DNA of 64,000 nt from positions 30,425-94,424 of the forward strand of contig NZ_JAHLPR010000023.1 of the NCBI RefSeq assembly GCF_018918005.1, in the 5' to 3' direction. This stretch comes from Paenibacillus sp. MSJ-34 (lineage in GTDB: Bacteria; Bacillota; Bacilli; Paenibacillales; Paenibacillaceae). Below the pieces are notes generated by a model, which ran no database searches, had not been told where the DNA came from, and worked only from the letters and a program-made list of their open reading frames with translations. Below are positions 1-8,802 of this stretch, one piece after another (within the stretch, counting starts at the first letter, position 1; each line of letters starts with the position of its first letter). The translations under genes were made by a program, and so were the position numbers.

Positions 1-683
1 ACGATCGTCGGCATTATTCCCGGCAAGGTCACGTATCGAAGCTGGTTGAAGCGATTCGCTCCGTCGATGCGGGCCGCTTCATACAGCTCCGGACTGATGC
101 CGGACAAGGCGGCAAAATAGATAATGGCGCTGAAGCCGGCGCTTTGCCAAATGCCGAGCGTCGTATACACCGTGCGGAACCAGCCCGGCTCTTGGAAGAA
201 ATGGATGGCGTCCACGCCCAATCTTTCCAGAAACGCATTAATGACTCCTGTTGTCGGCGACAAAAACGTGAGCGCAATGCCGGCGACAACGACCGTGGAA
301 ATGAAATAAGGCAAATAACTGATCGTTTGCGTAATTCGTTTGAAAACGACATTGCGAATTTCGTTAAAGCAGAGCGCCAGCAAGATCGGAATGGGGAACC
401 CGAATACGAGCCCGTATACGTTCAGCAATATCGTGTTGCGCATCAGGCGCGGGAAGAACGGGTCTTTGAAAAACGCGATAAAATGTTTGAGCCCGACCCA
501 ATCGCTGCCTGCGATTCCTTTGACAATGTTGTATTTCTGAAACGAAATGATCAATCCGTACATCGGCCAATAAGCGAACAGCGCATACCAGATCAACGCG
601 GGTATAAACATAATGTACAGCCATTTGTTCGACAACAGATCTTTGGCCCATGAGCCGGACCTTTGGCGGTTCGTTCCACCCAA
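1..683 (-). CDS. ABC sugar transporter permease, LplB type (3' end cut by window)
   Basis: Inner-membrane permease of a carbohydrate ABC importer of the LplB/YteP class. The reading frame starts at a TTG (683-681) eight bases after a clear AGGGAGG site and stays open to the window edge, giving about 227 residues without the C-terminus. An N-terminal membrane segment (FIPALIWYALFAYWPMYG) and the motif GLIISFQKYNIVKG are typical of the family; the EAA loop that contacts the ATPase reads EAARIDGANRFNQL near the window edge. Lipoprotein, permease B and permease C genes normally lie together; here an acetyltransferase gene sits 37 bases upstream and the solute-binding gene is further upstream past a terminator. 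The partner permease should follow outside the window. The substrate cannot be told from sequence; family members carry oligosaccharides. Confidence 0.88.
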   Translation of the reverse strand, partial: MGGTNRQRSGSWAKDLLSNKWLYIMFIPALIWYALFAYWPMYGLIISFQKYNIVKGIAGSDWVGLKHFIAFFKDPFFPRLMRNTILLNVYGLVFGFPIPILLALCFNEIRNVVFKRITQTISYLPYFISTVVVAGIALTFLSPTTGVINAFLERLGVDAIHFFQEPGWFRTVYTTLGIWQSAGFSAIIYFAALSGISPELYEAARIDGANRFNQLRYVTLPGIMPTI

Positions 684-720
684 TTGCTTCGCCTCCCTAG
701 AAGTAATGTTAGACGACGAG

Positions 721-1698
721 TCAGCCTGCTTCTGTCTGCGTCGATTTGCAGTAGACGCCATAGGTCTTCCACGGCGCAAATCCCAATTTTCGATAAAAGT
801 CGGGAATGCCGGTCCAATCGATAGCGAGATGGCGGATCCCGTTGTCGTATTGATAGCGGATCGCCGCCTGCACGAGCGCAAGCCCGTAGCCGCGGTTGCG
901 GCAATCCGGGTCTACGCCGAGCGGCCCGATCCCTCCCAGTTCCTCCCGAAACAGCGGCGCCCAATACGTGTTCTGCGCGATGACCGGAGAAGCGGCGTCA
1001 TTGATCCGGCAAAATCCGACGATCTCCCCTTCGCGCTCCAATACGACGAATTCTCTTCCCGTGCCGCCGTATTCGAAATATTTGACGGCCTCATACAACC
1101 ATCGGCCGGGAAAACATCGCTCTAAAAAAGCGAGAAAATCCTCCTTCCGCTCCGGCGAAAGCAACACACAGCTCGCGCCGTCCCGGAAAGAAGGAAAGTC
1201 TGGCGGATGCTCCGTCATCATATTGCGGTACACGTCGTATACGTCGTTCTGATACTTGTAACCCCTTCGTTCCAGCCAGCTTGCCGCTTGGGCGTCGCCT
1301 TTCGGAACCCCGGGGAAGTAATGCCACGGATCCCCGCCGATATGGATTTGGCGGACGCCGTATTGCCGCAGCGCCTGCTCCGCCGCTCCCAGCAGCCGGC
1401 TCCCGATGCCTTGCCCGCGCCAGGCGGTGCCGACGAGCAGGACGGAGATCCACCCCATTCCCTCGCCCAACCGCAGCGGCTCGATCTGCTCCCGCCATAT
1501 CTTCGAGACGACAAATCCGGCTACGCTCTGCCCGTCGTCGGCAAGCGCGGCCCATGAACCGGCTTCAACCACGTTGGCGTCGCGGATGCTGTTCTGGCGG
1601 AACAACGCTTCGCGAATCGGAAATTCGCCGCCGATTTCGCGGTTCCATAACTCGCATAGGGGCCGAATCGTATGTTCATTGATCGGTACTAATTTCAT
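721..1698 (-). CDS. GNAT family N-acetyltransferase with two GNAT repeats
   Basis: Probable cytoplasmic acetyl-CoA-dependent acetyltransferase of 325 residues. Two GNAT folds lie in tandem. The first half carries the acetyl-CoA loop as VGTAWRGQGIGSRLLGAAEQ, the second as DPDCRNRGYGLALVQAAI (consensus Q/RxxGxG/A). The start is the ATG at 1698, directly behind GGAGGAAGG, rather than an ATG nine codons further up. The gene sits between the solute-binding lipoprotein and the LplB-type permease, an unusual place for such an enzyme, and may be co-transcribed with the permease (37-base gap, no terminator seen). The substrate is unknown; double-GNAT proteins of this size act on small molecules such as aminoglycosides or on peptides, but nothing here points to one. 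Confidence 0.85.
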   Translation of the reverse strand: MKLVPINEHTIRPLCELWNREIGGEFPIREALFRQNSIRDANVVEAGSWAALADDGQSVAGFVVSKIWREQIEPLRLGEGMGWISVLLVGTAWRGQGIGSRLLGAAEQALRQYGVRQIHIGGDPWHYFPGVPKGDAQAASWLERRGYKYQNDVYDVYRNMMTEHPPDFPSFRDGASCVLLSPERKEDFLAFLERCFPGRWLYEAVKYFEYGGTGREFVVLEREGEIVGFCRINDAASPVIAQNTYWAPLFREELGGIGPLGVDPDCRNRGYGLALVQAAIRYQYDNGIRHLAIDWTGIPDFYRKLGFAPWKTYGVYCKSTQTEAG

Positions 1699-1814
1699 TG
1701 CGTCCTTCCTCCATTCGCCGGTCATCGTATCGCTTTGTTTCGCTCGTCTTCACCGGCGCTTTATTCATTGTAAAAAAAATAACCTCCCGCGGCGGCTGCA
1801 GATCGTCTTTGTTT

Positions 1815-1881
1815 CGTGCACTTTCGTCGCGGCTTCCTGGCCGTTTGGACGAAAGTGCACGTTTCGGAGACGAAATTGCAC
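1815..1881. repeat. Triple GTGCACTTTCGTC motif, two copies inverted
   Basis: A perfect 14-base inverted repeat has arms at 1815-1828 (CGTGCACTTTCGTC) and 1848-1861 (GACGAAAGTGCACG), separated by 19 bases. A third, one-mismatch copy (GACGAAATTGCAC) follows at 1869-1881 in the same orientation as the second. It lacks a T-run, so it is not a classical terminator. Confidence 0.7.
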
Positions 1882-2083
1882 CGATTCGCACCGACTTTCC
1901 GGACCTCGCCCATCGTTCTATTGGAAAACGTACAATAACAATGCCTGGTTTATGGCGCGAATGGAAGTTCGATTGGAAAAAGTCCAATGGAATCCCGCAT
2001 TTTTTCTTTTTCTCAACATATTTCGAAGATTCTGTTGGATAGATTCCAATGAGAAGGCCGCATTCGTGCCCACAACAAAGAAA

Positions 2084-2104
2084 CCGTTGGATACAATCCA
2101 ACGG
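2084..2104 (-). terminator. Intrinsic terminator after the solute-binding gene
   Basis: Perfect 9-base stem CCGTTGGAT / ATCCAACGG with a three-base loop, followed on the minus strand by TTTCTTTG. It lies 20 bases beyond the stop codon at 2125. Confidence 0.75.
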
Positions 2105-2124
2105 CCATCAAGCCTTTTCGGCAT

Positions 2125-3774
2125 CTATTCATATTCGCCCCTTAGTTCCTGCTCGATCTCGTTCAATATTTGCGCGCCTCCTTGCGCCATCCATTCCACG
2201 ACGAATCGGTCGAAAGCTTCGATCGGCTCTTCGCCCAGCACGATTTTGAAGAACGTTTCGTTTTCAAGCTTTTGCAGTTTCGCCCACTTCTTCTCCATTG
2301 TCGGGGTCGACGCAGTGAACAACGGCTTCATTTCGTGGAATGTACGCTTGAGCGCGGCGCCCGAATAACGATAGGCATGGGAAGGCGCCCAATCGCCCGC
2401 GTTCGCCCCGGGGTTCGCTTGATCGCGCAAGTAACGCTCGTAAATCGACCGCATCTCTTGGGACAATTGCTGCGGCGCCGTCTCGCCCCGAATCGACCGC
2501 ATCAAAGCGTCGTGTTTGCGGCTGACGGCATCCCGATATTCGACCGACAGCATCAACGGAAACATCTCGATATACGTGACGTCGAGCTGCAAATCGTCCT
2601 CCGTCGGTTCGCGGCCGAAACGGGTTTGTAAATTCAAATTGACGATCAGCGCTTCCGGATGCTTGAACCCTTTCTTCACGACATGAAAATTGCCGCTCAT
2701 CGGAACCATCGTCGCATGATATTTTCCGTCGTTGCCGGCAATGGCATAAGGCCTCCAATCCGCAGCGGGATCGTTCTGGACCGCTTCGCCGATCTCCCAC
2801 GGAGCCCACCACGGCGCGAAGAAGACGCCTGTCTGTCCGCGATTCACCAGTTCGAACGGATTTTTGCGCAGCGCGAAATCTTGATCGATCAAACCTTCGG
2901 CATACCATTTCCGGACTTGCGCCAAAGCTTGCTTCGCCTCCGGCGTCGTTGAGCCGTACACGAGCTTGCCCTCCGCATCCCGATGCCAAATATTCGGGTA
3001 AGCGCCGAATGCGTTGAACACCGCTTTGAAATCATGGGCCTCGGTATACCCGCCCGATGTGATCGCTTTGCTGTTGCCGGTCATTCCGATCGTATCCGCA
3101 ATTCCGTTGCGGTCCGGATCCCGTTCGATGAACGCTTGCGCAATCGCCGCCACGTCCTCAAGCGTTCTCGGTTCCGGCAGCTTCAATCGGTCAAGCCAGT
3201 CTTTGCGAACCCAGACGAGCGGATAGGAATCCGCCTTCGGCAATATATTCGGGATTGCCATTAATTTGCCGTTATATGTCGCGTTGTCCAACGCTTCTCC
3301 ACGCGTCGCGCCGTATATTTCCTTCAGTAGCGGCGAGGCGTACTTATCGTACACTTCCGTCAAATCTTCAAGCAAGTCGTCTTTCGCCATCATGCGGAAC
3401 GTTTTTTCGTCCACGATCATCGCATCCGGCAAATCGTCGCTGGCCAGCGCCAAATTGAATTTTTGATCGTAGTCGTTGCCCGAAGCGTACCACAATATTT
3501 TAAATTTTACATTCGTCTTATCATAGAGATATCTAGTAAACAAATTGTCTTCGATCGTATCGCCGGGCGGCAGCTTCAAATCGGGTCTGACCGATTTGAC
3601 CATGGTCACTTCGACCGGCTCCGGCAACCGGAACGGATCGATAACGTCCGTTTCGGCGTCTTGACGATGCAATCCGTCCTTGTCGGCCGCCGTTTCGGCG
3701 ATTGGCAAGCAAGCGGGCAGCGCCGCCAGAAGCATCATCGACAACAGCAGCGGCAGCGCTTTGCGTATCGGCAT
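2125..3774 (-). CDS. Extracellular solute-binding lipoprotein of a sugar ABC transporter (LplA type)
   Basis: Membrane-anchored substrate receptor of 549 residues for a carbohydrate ABC importer. The N-terminus is a lipoprotein signal peptide with lipobox LLAALPAC; the mature part begins at that cysteine. Length and motifs such as RKDWLDRLKLPEPRTLEDVAA and FFAPWWAPWEIGEA match the large family 1 solute-binding proteins of paenibacilli that partner LplB and YtcP type permeases. The start is the ATG at 3774, behind AAAGGGAGGG, rather than a start eleven codons upstream. It follows the response regulator by 59 bases on the same strand, so the two-component pair probably controls it. A terminator follows. 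The substrate is not readable from sequence; plant cell wall oligosaccharides are typical for such systems. Confidence 0.9.
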   Translation of the reverse strand: MPIRKALPLLLSMMLLAALPACLPIAETAADKDGLHRQDAETDVIDPFRLPEPVEVTMVKSVRPDLKLPPGDTIEDNLFTRYLYDKTNVKFKILWYASGNDYDQKFNLALASDDLPDAMIVDEKTFRMMAKDDLLEDLTEVYDKYASPLLKEIYGATRGEALDNATYNGKLMAIPNILPKADSYPLVWVRKDWLDRLKLPEPRTLEDVAAIAQAFIERDPDRNGIADTIGMTGNSKAITSGGYTEAHDFKAVFNAFGAYPNIWHRDAEGKLVYGSTTPEAKQALAQVRKWYAEGLIDQDFALRKNPFELVNRGQTGVFFAPWWAPWEIGEAVQNDPAADWRPYAIAGNDGKYHATMVPMSGNFHVVKKGFKHPEALIVNLNLQTRFGREPTEDDLQLDVTYIEMFPLMLSVEYRDAVSRKHDALMRSIRGETAPQQLSQEMRSIYERYLRDQANPGANAGDWAPSHAYRYSGAALKRTFHEMKPLFTASTPTMEKKWAKLQKLENETFFKIVLGEEPIEAFDRFVVEWMAQGGAQILNEIEQELRGEYE

Positions 3775-3833
3775 CGCGTTTCCCTCCCTTTCCCGTCGCT
3801 GGCGCAAAATTGCGCATCCGAAGCATCCGAGGC

Positions 3834-4640
3834 TCAGTTCATGTTCAAACCGTTCTTATAGATATCGAATTTTTTGCGATATTCGCTTGGCAACATTCCC
3901 GTCACGGCTTTGAACACTTTGCAAAAATATTTTTCGTTCGGATATCCCGACTTCGCGGCAATCCAGTAGATCGGTTTTCTCGTTTGTTCCAGCATCGTTC
4001 TGGCATAGGAAATGCGGATTTCCCGGAGATGCTCTTGAAAGGTTTTACCGGTAAAATCTTTAATGCAGCGAGCAAAATAGCTGCGGCTCATATTCGCCTC
4101 TTTGGCCACAAGCGATAATGTCAGTTCATGGTCAAACTTGCTGTTCATATAATCGAGCGCCTTGCGGACGCAGGCGAGCAGTTCGTCCGAATCGGCGCCG
4201 GAAGCCGATTCCGGCGGAATATTGGCCGGCAGACCGGCAACGGGCGCGTTCCGCGGCGACTTCTCGTCGATTCTTGTGCGGATCCGGGCCAGCACCTCGT
4301 CCATCTGTTCGTGTTCCAGTTCGGTTTTCGTAATATAGTCGATCGCGCCCAAGCGCAACGATTCTTGAATCAGCTCGAAATCTTGATGGAATGTTAATAC
4401 GACGGTATGCATATGCGGATATAGCTTCTTAACCTCGCGAAACAATTCGATTCCCGACATCAGCGGCATCGCCAGGTCGGTAATGAGTACGTCCATTCGC
4501 TCCCCGGTCAGCAGTTCCAGCGCCTTCTTGCCGCTTCCGGCTTCGCCGGCGACCTCGAAGCCGTATTTATTCCACGGCATCATGCCGATGAATCCTTTGC
4601 GCACGAGATGATCGTCGTCAACGACTAAAACCTTGTACAT
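3834..4640 (-). CDS. Two-component response regulator, YesN/AraC type
   Basis: Cytoplasmic DNA-binding regulator of 268 residues. The receiver domain comes first (KVLVVDDDHLVRKG acidic pocket, phosphoacceptor in DVLITDLAMPL, conserved lysine in YITKTELEHEQ), followed by an AraC-type double helix-turn-helix (ALDYMNSKFDHELTLSLVA onward, ending in KYFCKVFKAVTGMLPSEYR). The ATG at 4640 has GGGAGGTAAGCAGG in front and lies inside the end of the kinase gene (23-base overlap), showing translational coupling. Family members activate adjacent sugar transporter genes after signalling from a YesM-type kinase; the adjacent solute-binding gene is the obvious target. Confidence 0.93.
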   Translation of the reverse strand: MYKVLVVDDDHLVRKGFIGMMPWNKYGFEVAGEAGSGKKALELLTGERMDVLITDLAMPLMSGIELFREVKKLYPHMHTVVLTFHQDFELIQESLRLGAIDYITKTELEHEQMDEVLARIRTRIDEKSPRNAPVAGLPANIPPESASGADSDELLACVRKALDYMNSKFDHELTLSLVAKEANMSRSYFARCIKDFTGKTFQEHLREIRISYARTMLEQTRKPIYWIAAKSGYPNEKYFCKVFKAVTGMLPSEYRKKFDIYKNGLNMN

Positions 4641-6405
4641 CCTGCTTACCTCCCTCATTCGTCGGCAACCGCACCATGACGGTCGTCCCTTGCCCGGGCG
4701 CGCTCTCGATTTGAAGGCCCGCCCGTTCTCCGAAATGAAATTGCAGCGTACGGATCACGTACTGCAATCCGATTCCTAATCCGAACGATTTATGATCGTC
4801 CGATTCCCCGTCCAGCAGCCGTTCGATTTCTTTCTCCGTCATGCCCTGTCCGTTATCCTTGATGCGGATCATGACGCCGTTTTCGCCGTCTTCCTTGACC
4901 GATACCTCGATTAAACCGTTCTCGTCGTCAAGCCCGTGAAACAAGGCGTTTTCCACGATCGGCTGAAGTATAAATTTCGGCACAGGGCGCTGCAGCACGG
5001 TTTCATCCGCATAAATCCGCAGATCGAATTGGAAGTTGTAACGTACGCCTTGCAGCATAATATATTGGCGGATCGCCTCCAATTCGTCCTTGATCAACGC
5101 TTCTCCCCGTTTGCTCAAGTTATAATGAAGCACTTTATTTAGCGTGGAGATCAGATGATCGATTTCTTTCTCTCCCTTGGCCCGCGCCAGCCACCGGATC
5201 GTATCGAGCGTATTGTGCAGGAAATGCGGGTTGATCTGGTGCATCAGCCGCTCCATTTCCAGTTCCGCTCTCCGCTTCTCCTTCCGTTCTACTTCGCCGA
5301 TCAATTCGGAAATTCGCTGCCGCATTTTCGTAAACTCGTTATGAATCGTATCGAATTCCAAATTGTTCGACCAACGGGAGGGCGCCGTCAGATTATTTCT
5401 GCGGACGGCGCGGATGTCCAAATATAAATTGCGCAAAGGGCGATATAGCGTGCGCCATATAATGACGGCGAATAAGCAGCCGACGGCCAAAGACAATGTG
5501 CCGAGCAAGGCGAATTGCTTCTCCCAACGATCGATTTCCGCGTCGTATGCCGCCTGGGGAACCGCCGCCACGATGTTCCATGTCGGGCTTTGGCGGTCCC
5601 GGAACAAATAGAAACCGTTTACAAGCGTTTTATCCTCCGATAATCCGTCGAGCAAGCTTCCAACGGGAAAATGCCGTTCGTCCTCGCTATAGGTAACGAC
5701 TCCGTTTCCGTCGAGAATCAAATGATATGTATTGCTGTTCAACGGATCGTTCTTAATGATCGTTTCCGCCAATCGAAAACTCGTTTCAATATAAAGATAT
5801 AAGGTATCGCTCTCGGGCAACTCTACCTTCCGTTTCACCGAGAATACCTGGCTGCCGTCCAAAGGATTTAACGACGTATGCGGCCCGTAATAAGTGATTT
5901 TGCTCGTTTTCATCAGGACGGGCAATCCGTCGATATCGAACGGTTCTTGCACTCTGTAATTTTCGAATAAATACCGATTCGTGCCTTCGATATAGTAGAA
6001 AGTCAGCCCCAGCGTCGGGTTGGTAAAATTGATCAGGCTCAACTCGCTGACGATTTCGTCATGCAGCGCTTTCTTCTCGTATGAATCGGCCAAAAAATAC
6101 CGCTCCAAATTTTTCCCTACCCTCCCGTCAAACGCAAGCTGCTGGGAAACGTGATTCAATTGGCTTAACGTATTTTCGAGCGAGAAACGAACCTGGTTCA
6201 AATGGCTGCGGACGCCCCGTTCGGCCTTGTTGTCCAAGATCGAGGATAACGAAACGTAAGAAATGCTTCCGACTAGAATAAGCGGCATCAAAGCGGTCAT
6301 AAATAAGCTGATCATCAACCGGTGTTTCAGCGAATATGGCTTAAAGTAGCGCCTGCTTCCGCGGATTCGATTTCCGGGCAACTTCACGGGCTTCAAGTCA
6401 GTCAT
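4618..6405 (-). CDS. Sensor histidine kinase, YesM type
   Basis: Membrane sensor kinase of 595 residues. A first membrane helix (RLMISLFMTALMPLILVGSISY) is followed by an extracellular Cache-like sensor region, a second helix near residue 300 (LLGTLSLAVGCLFAVIIW), a HAMP-like linker, the His_kinase domain with phospho-His in MHQINPHFLHNTLDTI, and an HATPase domain (N box QPIVENALFHGL, G boxes IKDNGQGM and SFGLGIGLQYV). The ATG at 6405 touches an AGGGG with no spacing; a TTG three codons later (6396) would have better spacing, so the exact start is open. It forms an operon with the response regulator and the solute-binding gene, and a cre-like site lies just upstream. Confidence 0.92.
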   Translation of the reverse strand: MTDLKPVKLPGNRIRGSRRYFKPYSLKHRLMISLFMTALMPLILVGSISYVSLSSILDNKAERGVRSHLNQVRFSLENTLSQLNHVSQQLAFDGRVGKNLERYFLADSYEKKALHDEIVSELSLINFTNPTLGLTFYYIEGTNRYLFENYRVQEPFDIDGLPVLMKTSKITYYGPHTSLNPLDGSQVFSVKRKVELPESDTLYLYIETSFRLAETIIKNDPLNSNTYHLILDGNGVVTYSEDERHFPVGSLLDGLSEDKTLVNGFYLFRDRQSPTWNIVAAVPQAAYDAEIDRWEKQFALLGTLSLAVGCLFAVIIWRTLYRPLRNLYLDIRAVRRNNLTAPSRWSNNLEFDTIHNEFTKMRQRISELIGEVERKEKRRAELEMERLMHQINPHFLHNTLDTIRWLARAKGEKEIDHLISTLNKVLHYNLSKRGEALIKDELEAIRQYIMLQGVRYNFQFDLRIYADETVLQRPVPKFILQPIVENALFHGLDDENGLIEVSVKEDGENGVMIRIKDNGQGMTEKEIERLLDGESDDHKSFGLGIGLQYVIRTLQFHFGERAGLQIESAPGQGTTVMVRLPTNEGGKQDVQGFSR

Positions 6406-6429
6406 CCCCTGTCTGCGTTCTTATAACCG

Positions 6430-6443
6430 TTAAAGCGTTTACA
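6430..6443 (-). promoter_or_regulatory. cre-like site (CcpA) upstream of the kinase operon
   Basis: Minus strand reads TGTAAACGCTTTAA, 13 of 14 positions of the CcpA consensus TGWAARCGYTWNCW. It lies 25 bases upstream of the kinase start, where bound CcpA would block transcription. It fits carbon catabolite repression of a sugar-uptake system. Confidence 0.55.
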
Positions 6444-6576
6444 AACGTGCGAAAAAGAAGGATACGATTCGTATTCCTCCCACAATTCAATAGTTACAGG
6501 GTAACCTATTACGTAAGGTTCCGCAACTACTTCTGTCACCGGAAACATTTGATTCGCCGGTTTGTTTCGATTAGCC

Positions 6577-8571
6577 TCATATATATTCTTCGTCCAGTGT
6601 CTTCGTTTCGAACACATTCGCTTCGCGAAAATTAACGTCGATGCGCAACTGATTCGCAAAACCGCGATCGATGTTCCCTAACTCGAACAGATTCTGTATC
6701 GCGTTCCGTTCCGCTTGGATCGCCTTCAACTCGAGATCTCTTCGTTGCGCATTCAACAGCCCTTTCGACCGGGTCCATAAGCGATCGTTCTCGAGATGCA
6801 GTTCCATGCCCCGATAATCCGCGATAATCGCCCGCACGGTTTCCCGATTGCGCTCCGTCTCCAACTGTTTCATTCGTTCTATCGCCGCGCGGGCCGCCTC
6901 GAGCTTAAGCTCCTTATAAATATTCCATTCCGGATGCGACGGGTCCATCTTCCTTTTTTGCCTCCGCCCCTTCAATCCATGCCATAAAGCCGACCATGCC
7001 GCCATCAACCATATTTTGATGCGATACCGGCTTGACAGCAATAGCTCTACCTTGTCAAGAGACCGTTGGAAACGATCTGCAAATTCGGGAGAGATGCGCC
7101 CGTCTCGAAGCCATCGCTCGCCGACGCTTCTTTCCGCGCTCAGCGCCTCCATGCGAAGACCCACCGCCGATCTCCACGCTTTTCCGATGTCCGAATGGCC
7201 CTTCAATTTCGACAAATGGATTCGTCTCGAATATTCGGACAGCAAGTCCATCGCTTCTTGCTTGTTCTCGTCGCTCATTTCCTCGCGTATGGCCGCTAAT
7301 CCGGCTTCCAGCACTTGAATGCGGGCATTGCGCTCTACTTCCTCCCGGTTATCCGAATGGATTCCCAACCCGCGGGTGAGCAGCGGCAGCATGACGCTGG
7401 CGATAACGAGCGTCAGCAAAATGACGCCCGCGCATATAAAAAGAATGAGATTTCGTTCGGGGAACGGCTGATTGTCCGCAAGCGTCATCGGAATCGAGAA
7501 CGCCGCCGCAAGCGTCAAGGCGCCGCGAACGCCGGAGAGCGCCGTTAACAGCGAAGGTTTAAACCGGCGGTTAGCCGCCCATACCCAACAAAAGCGCAAT
7601 AGGATAAGAACGCCGGTAATAGCGACAATATAACCGATCACTTGGCCGTTATTATACGACGGGTCCCGCCATATTTGATCGATGACTCCCGGAACTTCCA
7701 ATCCAAGCAATAGAAAGACGAGACCGTTCAGCGTATACAGAATAATCGACCACGTGCTGTCCGATACGACGCGCAGCCGAATCGAAGCGGACTTCATCCG
7801 ATCCCGCTCGACCGCATGCGTGACTCCCGCCGCAACGACGGCCAATATGCCCGATACGTGAAGCTCTTCCGCAATCAAATAAATGATAAACGGCGTCAAA
7901 ATAATAATGAGCATATGAAGCGTAGTATCCTCCATCCCGAGCCGGCGGAGCAGCGACCTGAGCCAAATGACGAAAAAACCGAGCAATGCGCCCGCGATCA
8001 GGCCGCCGGCGGCGATAACGATGAAGCTTCCGATCGCCTTCGGGAGCGAGAAATAACCGGTAACGGTCGCGGCGATCGCAAAGTTAAACGCCACAAGGCC
8101 GGAAGCGTCGTTCATTAATGCTTCGCCTTCGAGCAAATGCATAATTTTCCCCGGCAGATTGGCTCGGCCGGATAACGAACCGACGGCAACGGCGTCGGTC
8201 GGCGAAAGAATCGCCGCTAAGGCAAAGGCCGCCGATAGCGGGATTGCCGGAATAAGCCAGTGAATAAACGGCCCTGCAAGAAGAACGGTAGCAAAGACGA
8301 GTCCAAGCGCCAAGAGAAGAATGGGGGTTCGCAGCTTCCATAGCTCCTCGCGCGGCGTCAGTTTCCCGTCGTTAAACAACAGCGGCGCGATGAACAAGAC
8401 GAGGAACAGCTCCGGGTTTAGCGGCACATGATACAATCCGGGCATATACGCCGCTGCGACGCCAAGCGCGATTTGGATGAGCGGCACCGGAATAAACGGC
8501 AGGAAGCGGTTGATGACATTGGAGATGCCGATAAGCGCCAGAAACATGAGGACCATAAGAAAGATTTCCAC
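6577..8571 (-). CDS. Na+/H+ antiporter, CPA1 family
   Basis: Cation/proton antiporter of the plasma membrane, 664 residues. About 12 hydrophobic segments occupy the first 400 residues, including LSPTDAVAVGSLSGRANLPG and EGEALMNDASGLVAFNFA, the conserved Na+/H+ exchanger signatures with the paired acidic residues. The rest is a long charged cytoplasmic tail predicted to be helical. Length and layout resemble Bacillus subtilis NhaK/YvgP. The start chosen is GTG at 8571, 11 bases after AAAGGAG; a TTG at 8619 would add 16 hydrophilic residues and lacks a site. The role would be Na+ (perhaps also K+ or Li+) extrusion and pH homeostasis. It has no operon partner. Confidence 0.88.
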   Translation of the reverse strand: MEIFLMVLMFLALIGISNVINRFLPFIPVPLIQIALGVAAAYMPGLYHVPLNPELFLVLFIAPLLFNDGKLTPREELWKLRTPILLLALGLVFATVLLAGPFIHWLIPAIPLSAAFALAAILSPTDAVAVGSLSGRANLPGKIMHLLEGEALMNDASGLVAFNFAIAATVTGYFSLPKAIGSFIVIAAGGLIAGALLGFFVIWLRSLLRRLGMEDTTLHMLIIILTPFIIYLIAEELHVSGILAVVAAGVTHAVERDRMKSASIRLRVVSDSTWSIILYTLNGLVFLLLGLEVPGVIDQIWRDPSYNNGQVIGYIVAITGVLILLRFCWVWAANRRFKPSLLTALSGVRGALTLAAAFSIPMTLADNQPFPERNLILFICAGVILLTLVIASVMLPLLTRGLGIHSDNREEVERNARIQVLEAGLAAIREEMSDENKQEAMDLLSEYSRRIHLSKLKGHSDIGKAWRSAVGLRMEALSAERSVGERWLRDGRISPEFADRFQRSLDKVELLLSSRYRIKIWLMAAWSALWHGLKGRRQKRKMDPSHPEWNIYKELKLEAARAAIERMKQLETERNRETVRAIIADYRGMELHLENDRLWTRSKGLLNAQRRDLELKAIQAERNAIQNLFELGNIDRGFANQLRIDVNFREANVFETKTLDEEYI

Positions 8572-8734
8572 GCGGGATCCAGCTCCTTTATAGGGATCAA
8601 TAAGCAAGACGGACGGCAAACGGTACGGTAAAATTTAACTTGCCGCATGTAGCTAACATCCCCAAAATGGCTGTAAAAAATAAGTTGTTGCAACCATGCT
8701 TCATAACATGCGTCTACTCGGGAAACGAGAAAAA

Positions 8735-8771
8735 GGCCGGTCCCAAGTCGATAACAACTTCTGGACCGGCC
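8735..8771 (-). terminator. Intrinsic terminator after the YebC-like gene
   Basis: Nine-base stem GGCCGGTCC / GGACCGGCC, followed on the minus strand by TTTTTCTCG; 32 bases past the stop at 8803. Confidence 0.8.
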
Positions 8772-8802
8772 CCGCCGACCGTCTTGGAAGACGGATTCGT
8801 CT

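Larger units (their letters stand above)
1699..2124. other. 426-base gap with inverted repeats, no gene
   Basis: Gap between the solute-binding gene and the acetyltransferase gene. It holds the terminator of the upstream gene (2084-2104), a set of three copies of a GTGCACTTTCGTC-like motif (1815-1881), and short repeated words of the form TTGGA/TCCAA around 1918-2060. The open frames that cross it lack ribosome binding sites and family resemblance. Confidence 0.6.

Noticed and set aside
1676..2101. Minus-strand frame of 141 codons between the lipoprotein and acetyltransferase genes
   Set aside because: It begins after the terminator and overlaps the acetyltransferase start and its Shine-Dalgarno; composition is not protein-like.
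8619..8619. TTG start for the antiporter 48 bases upstream of the chosen GTG
   Set aside because: No ribosome binding site and the extra residues are not family sequence.
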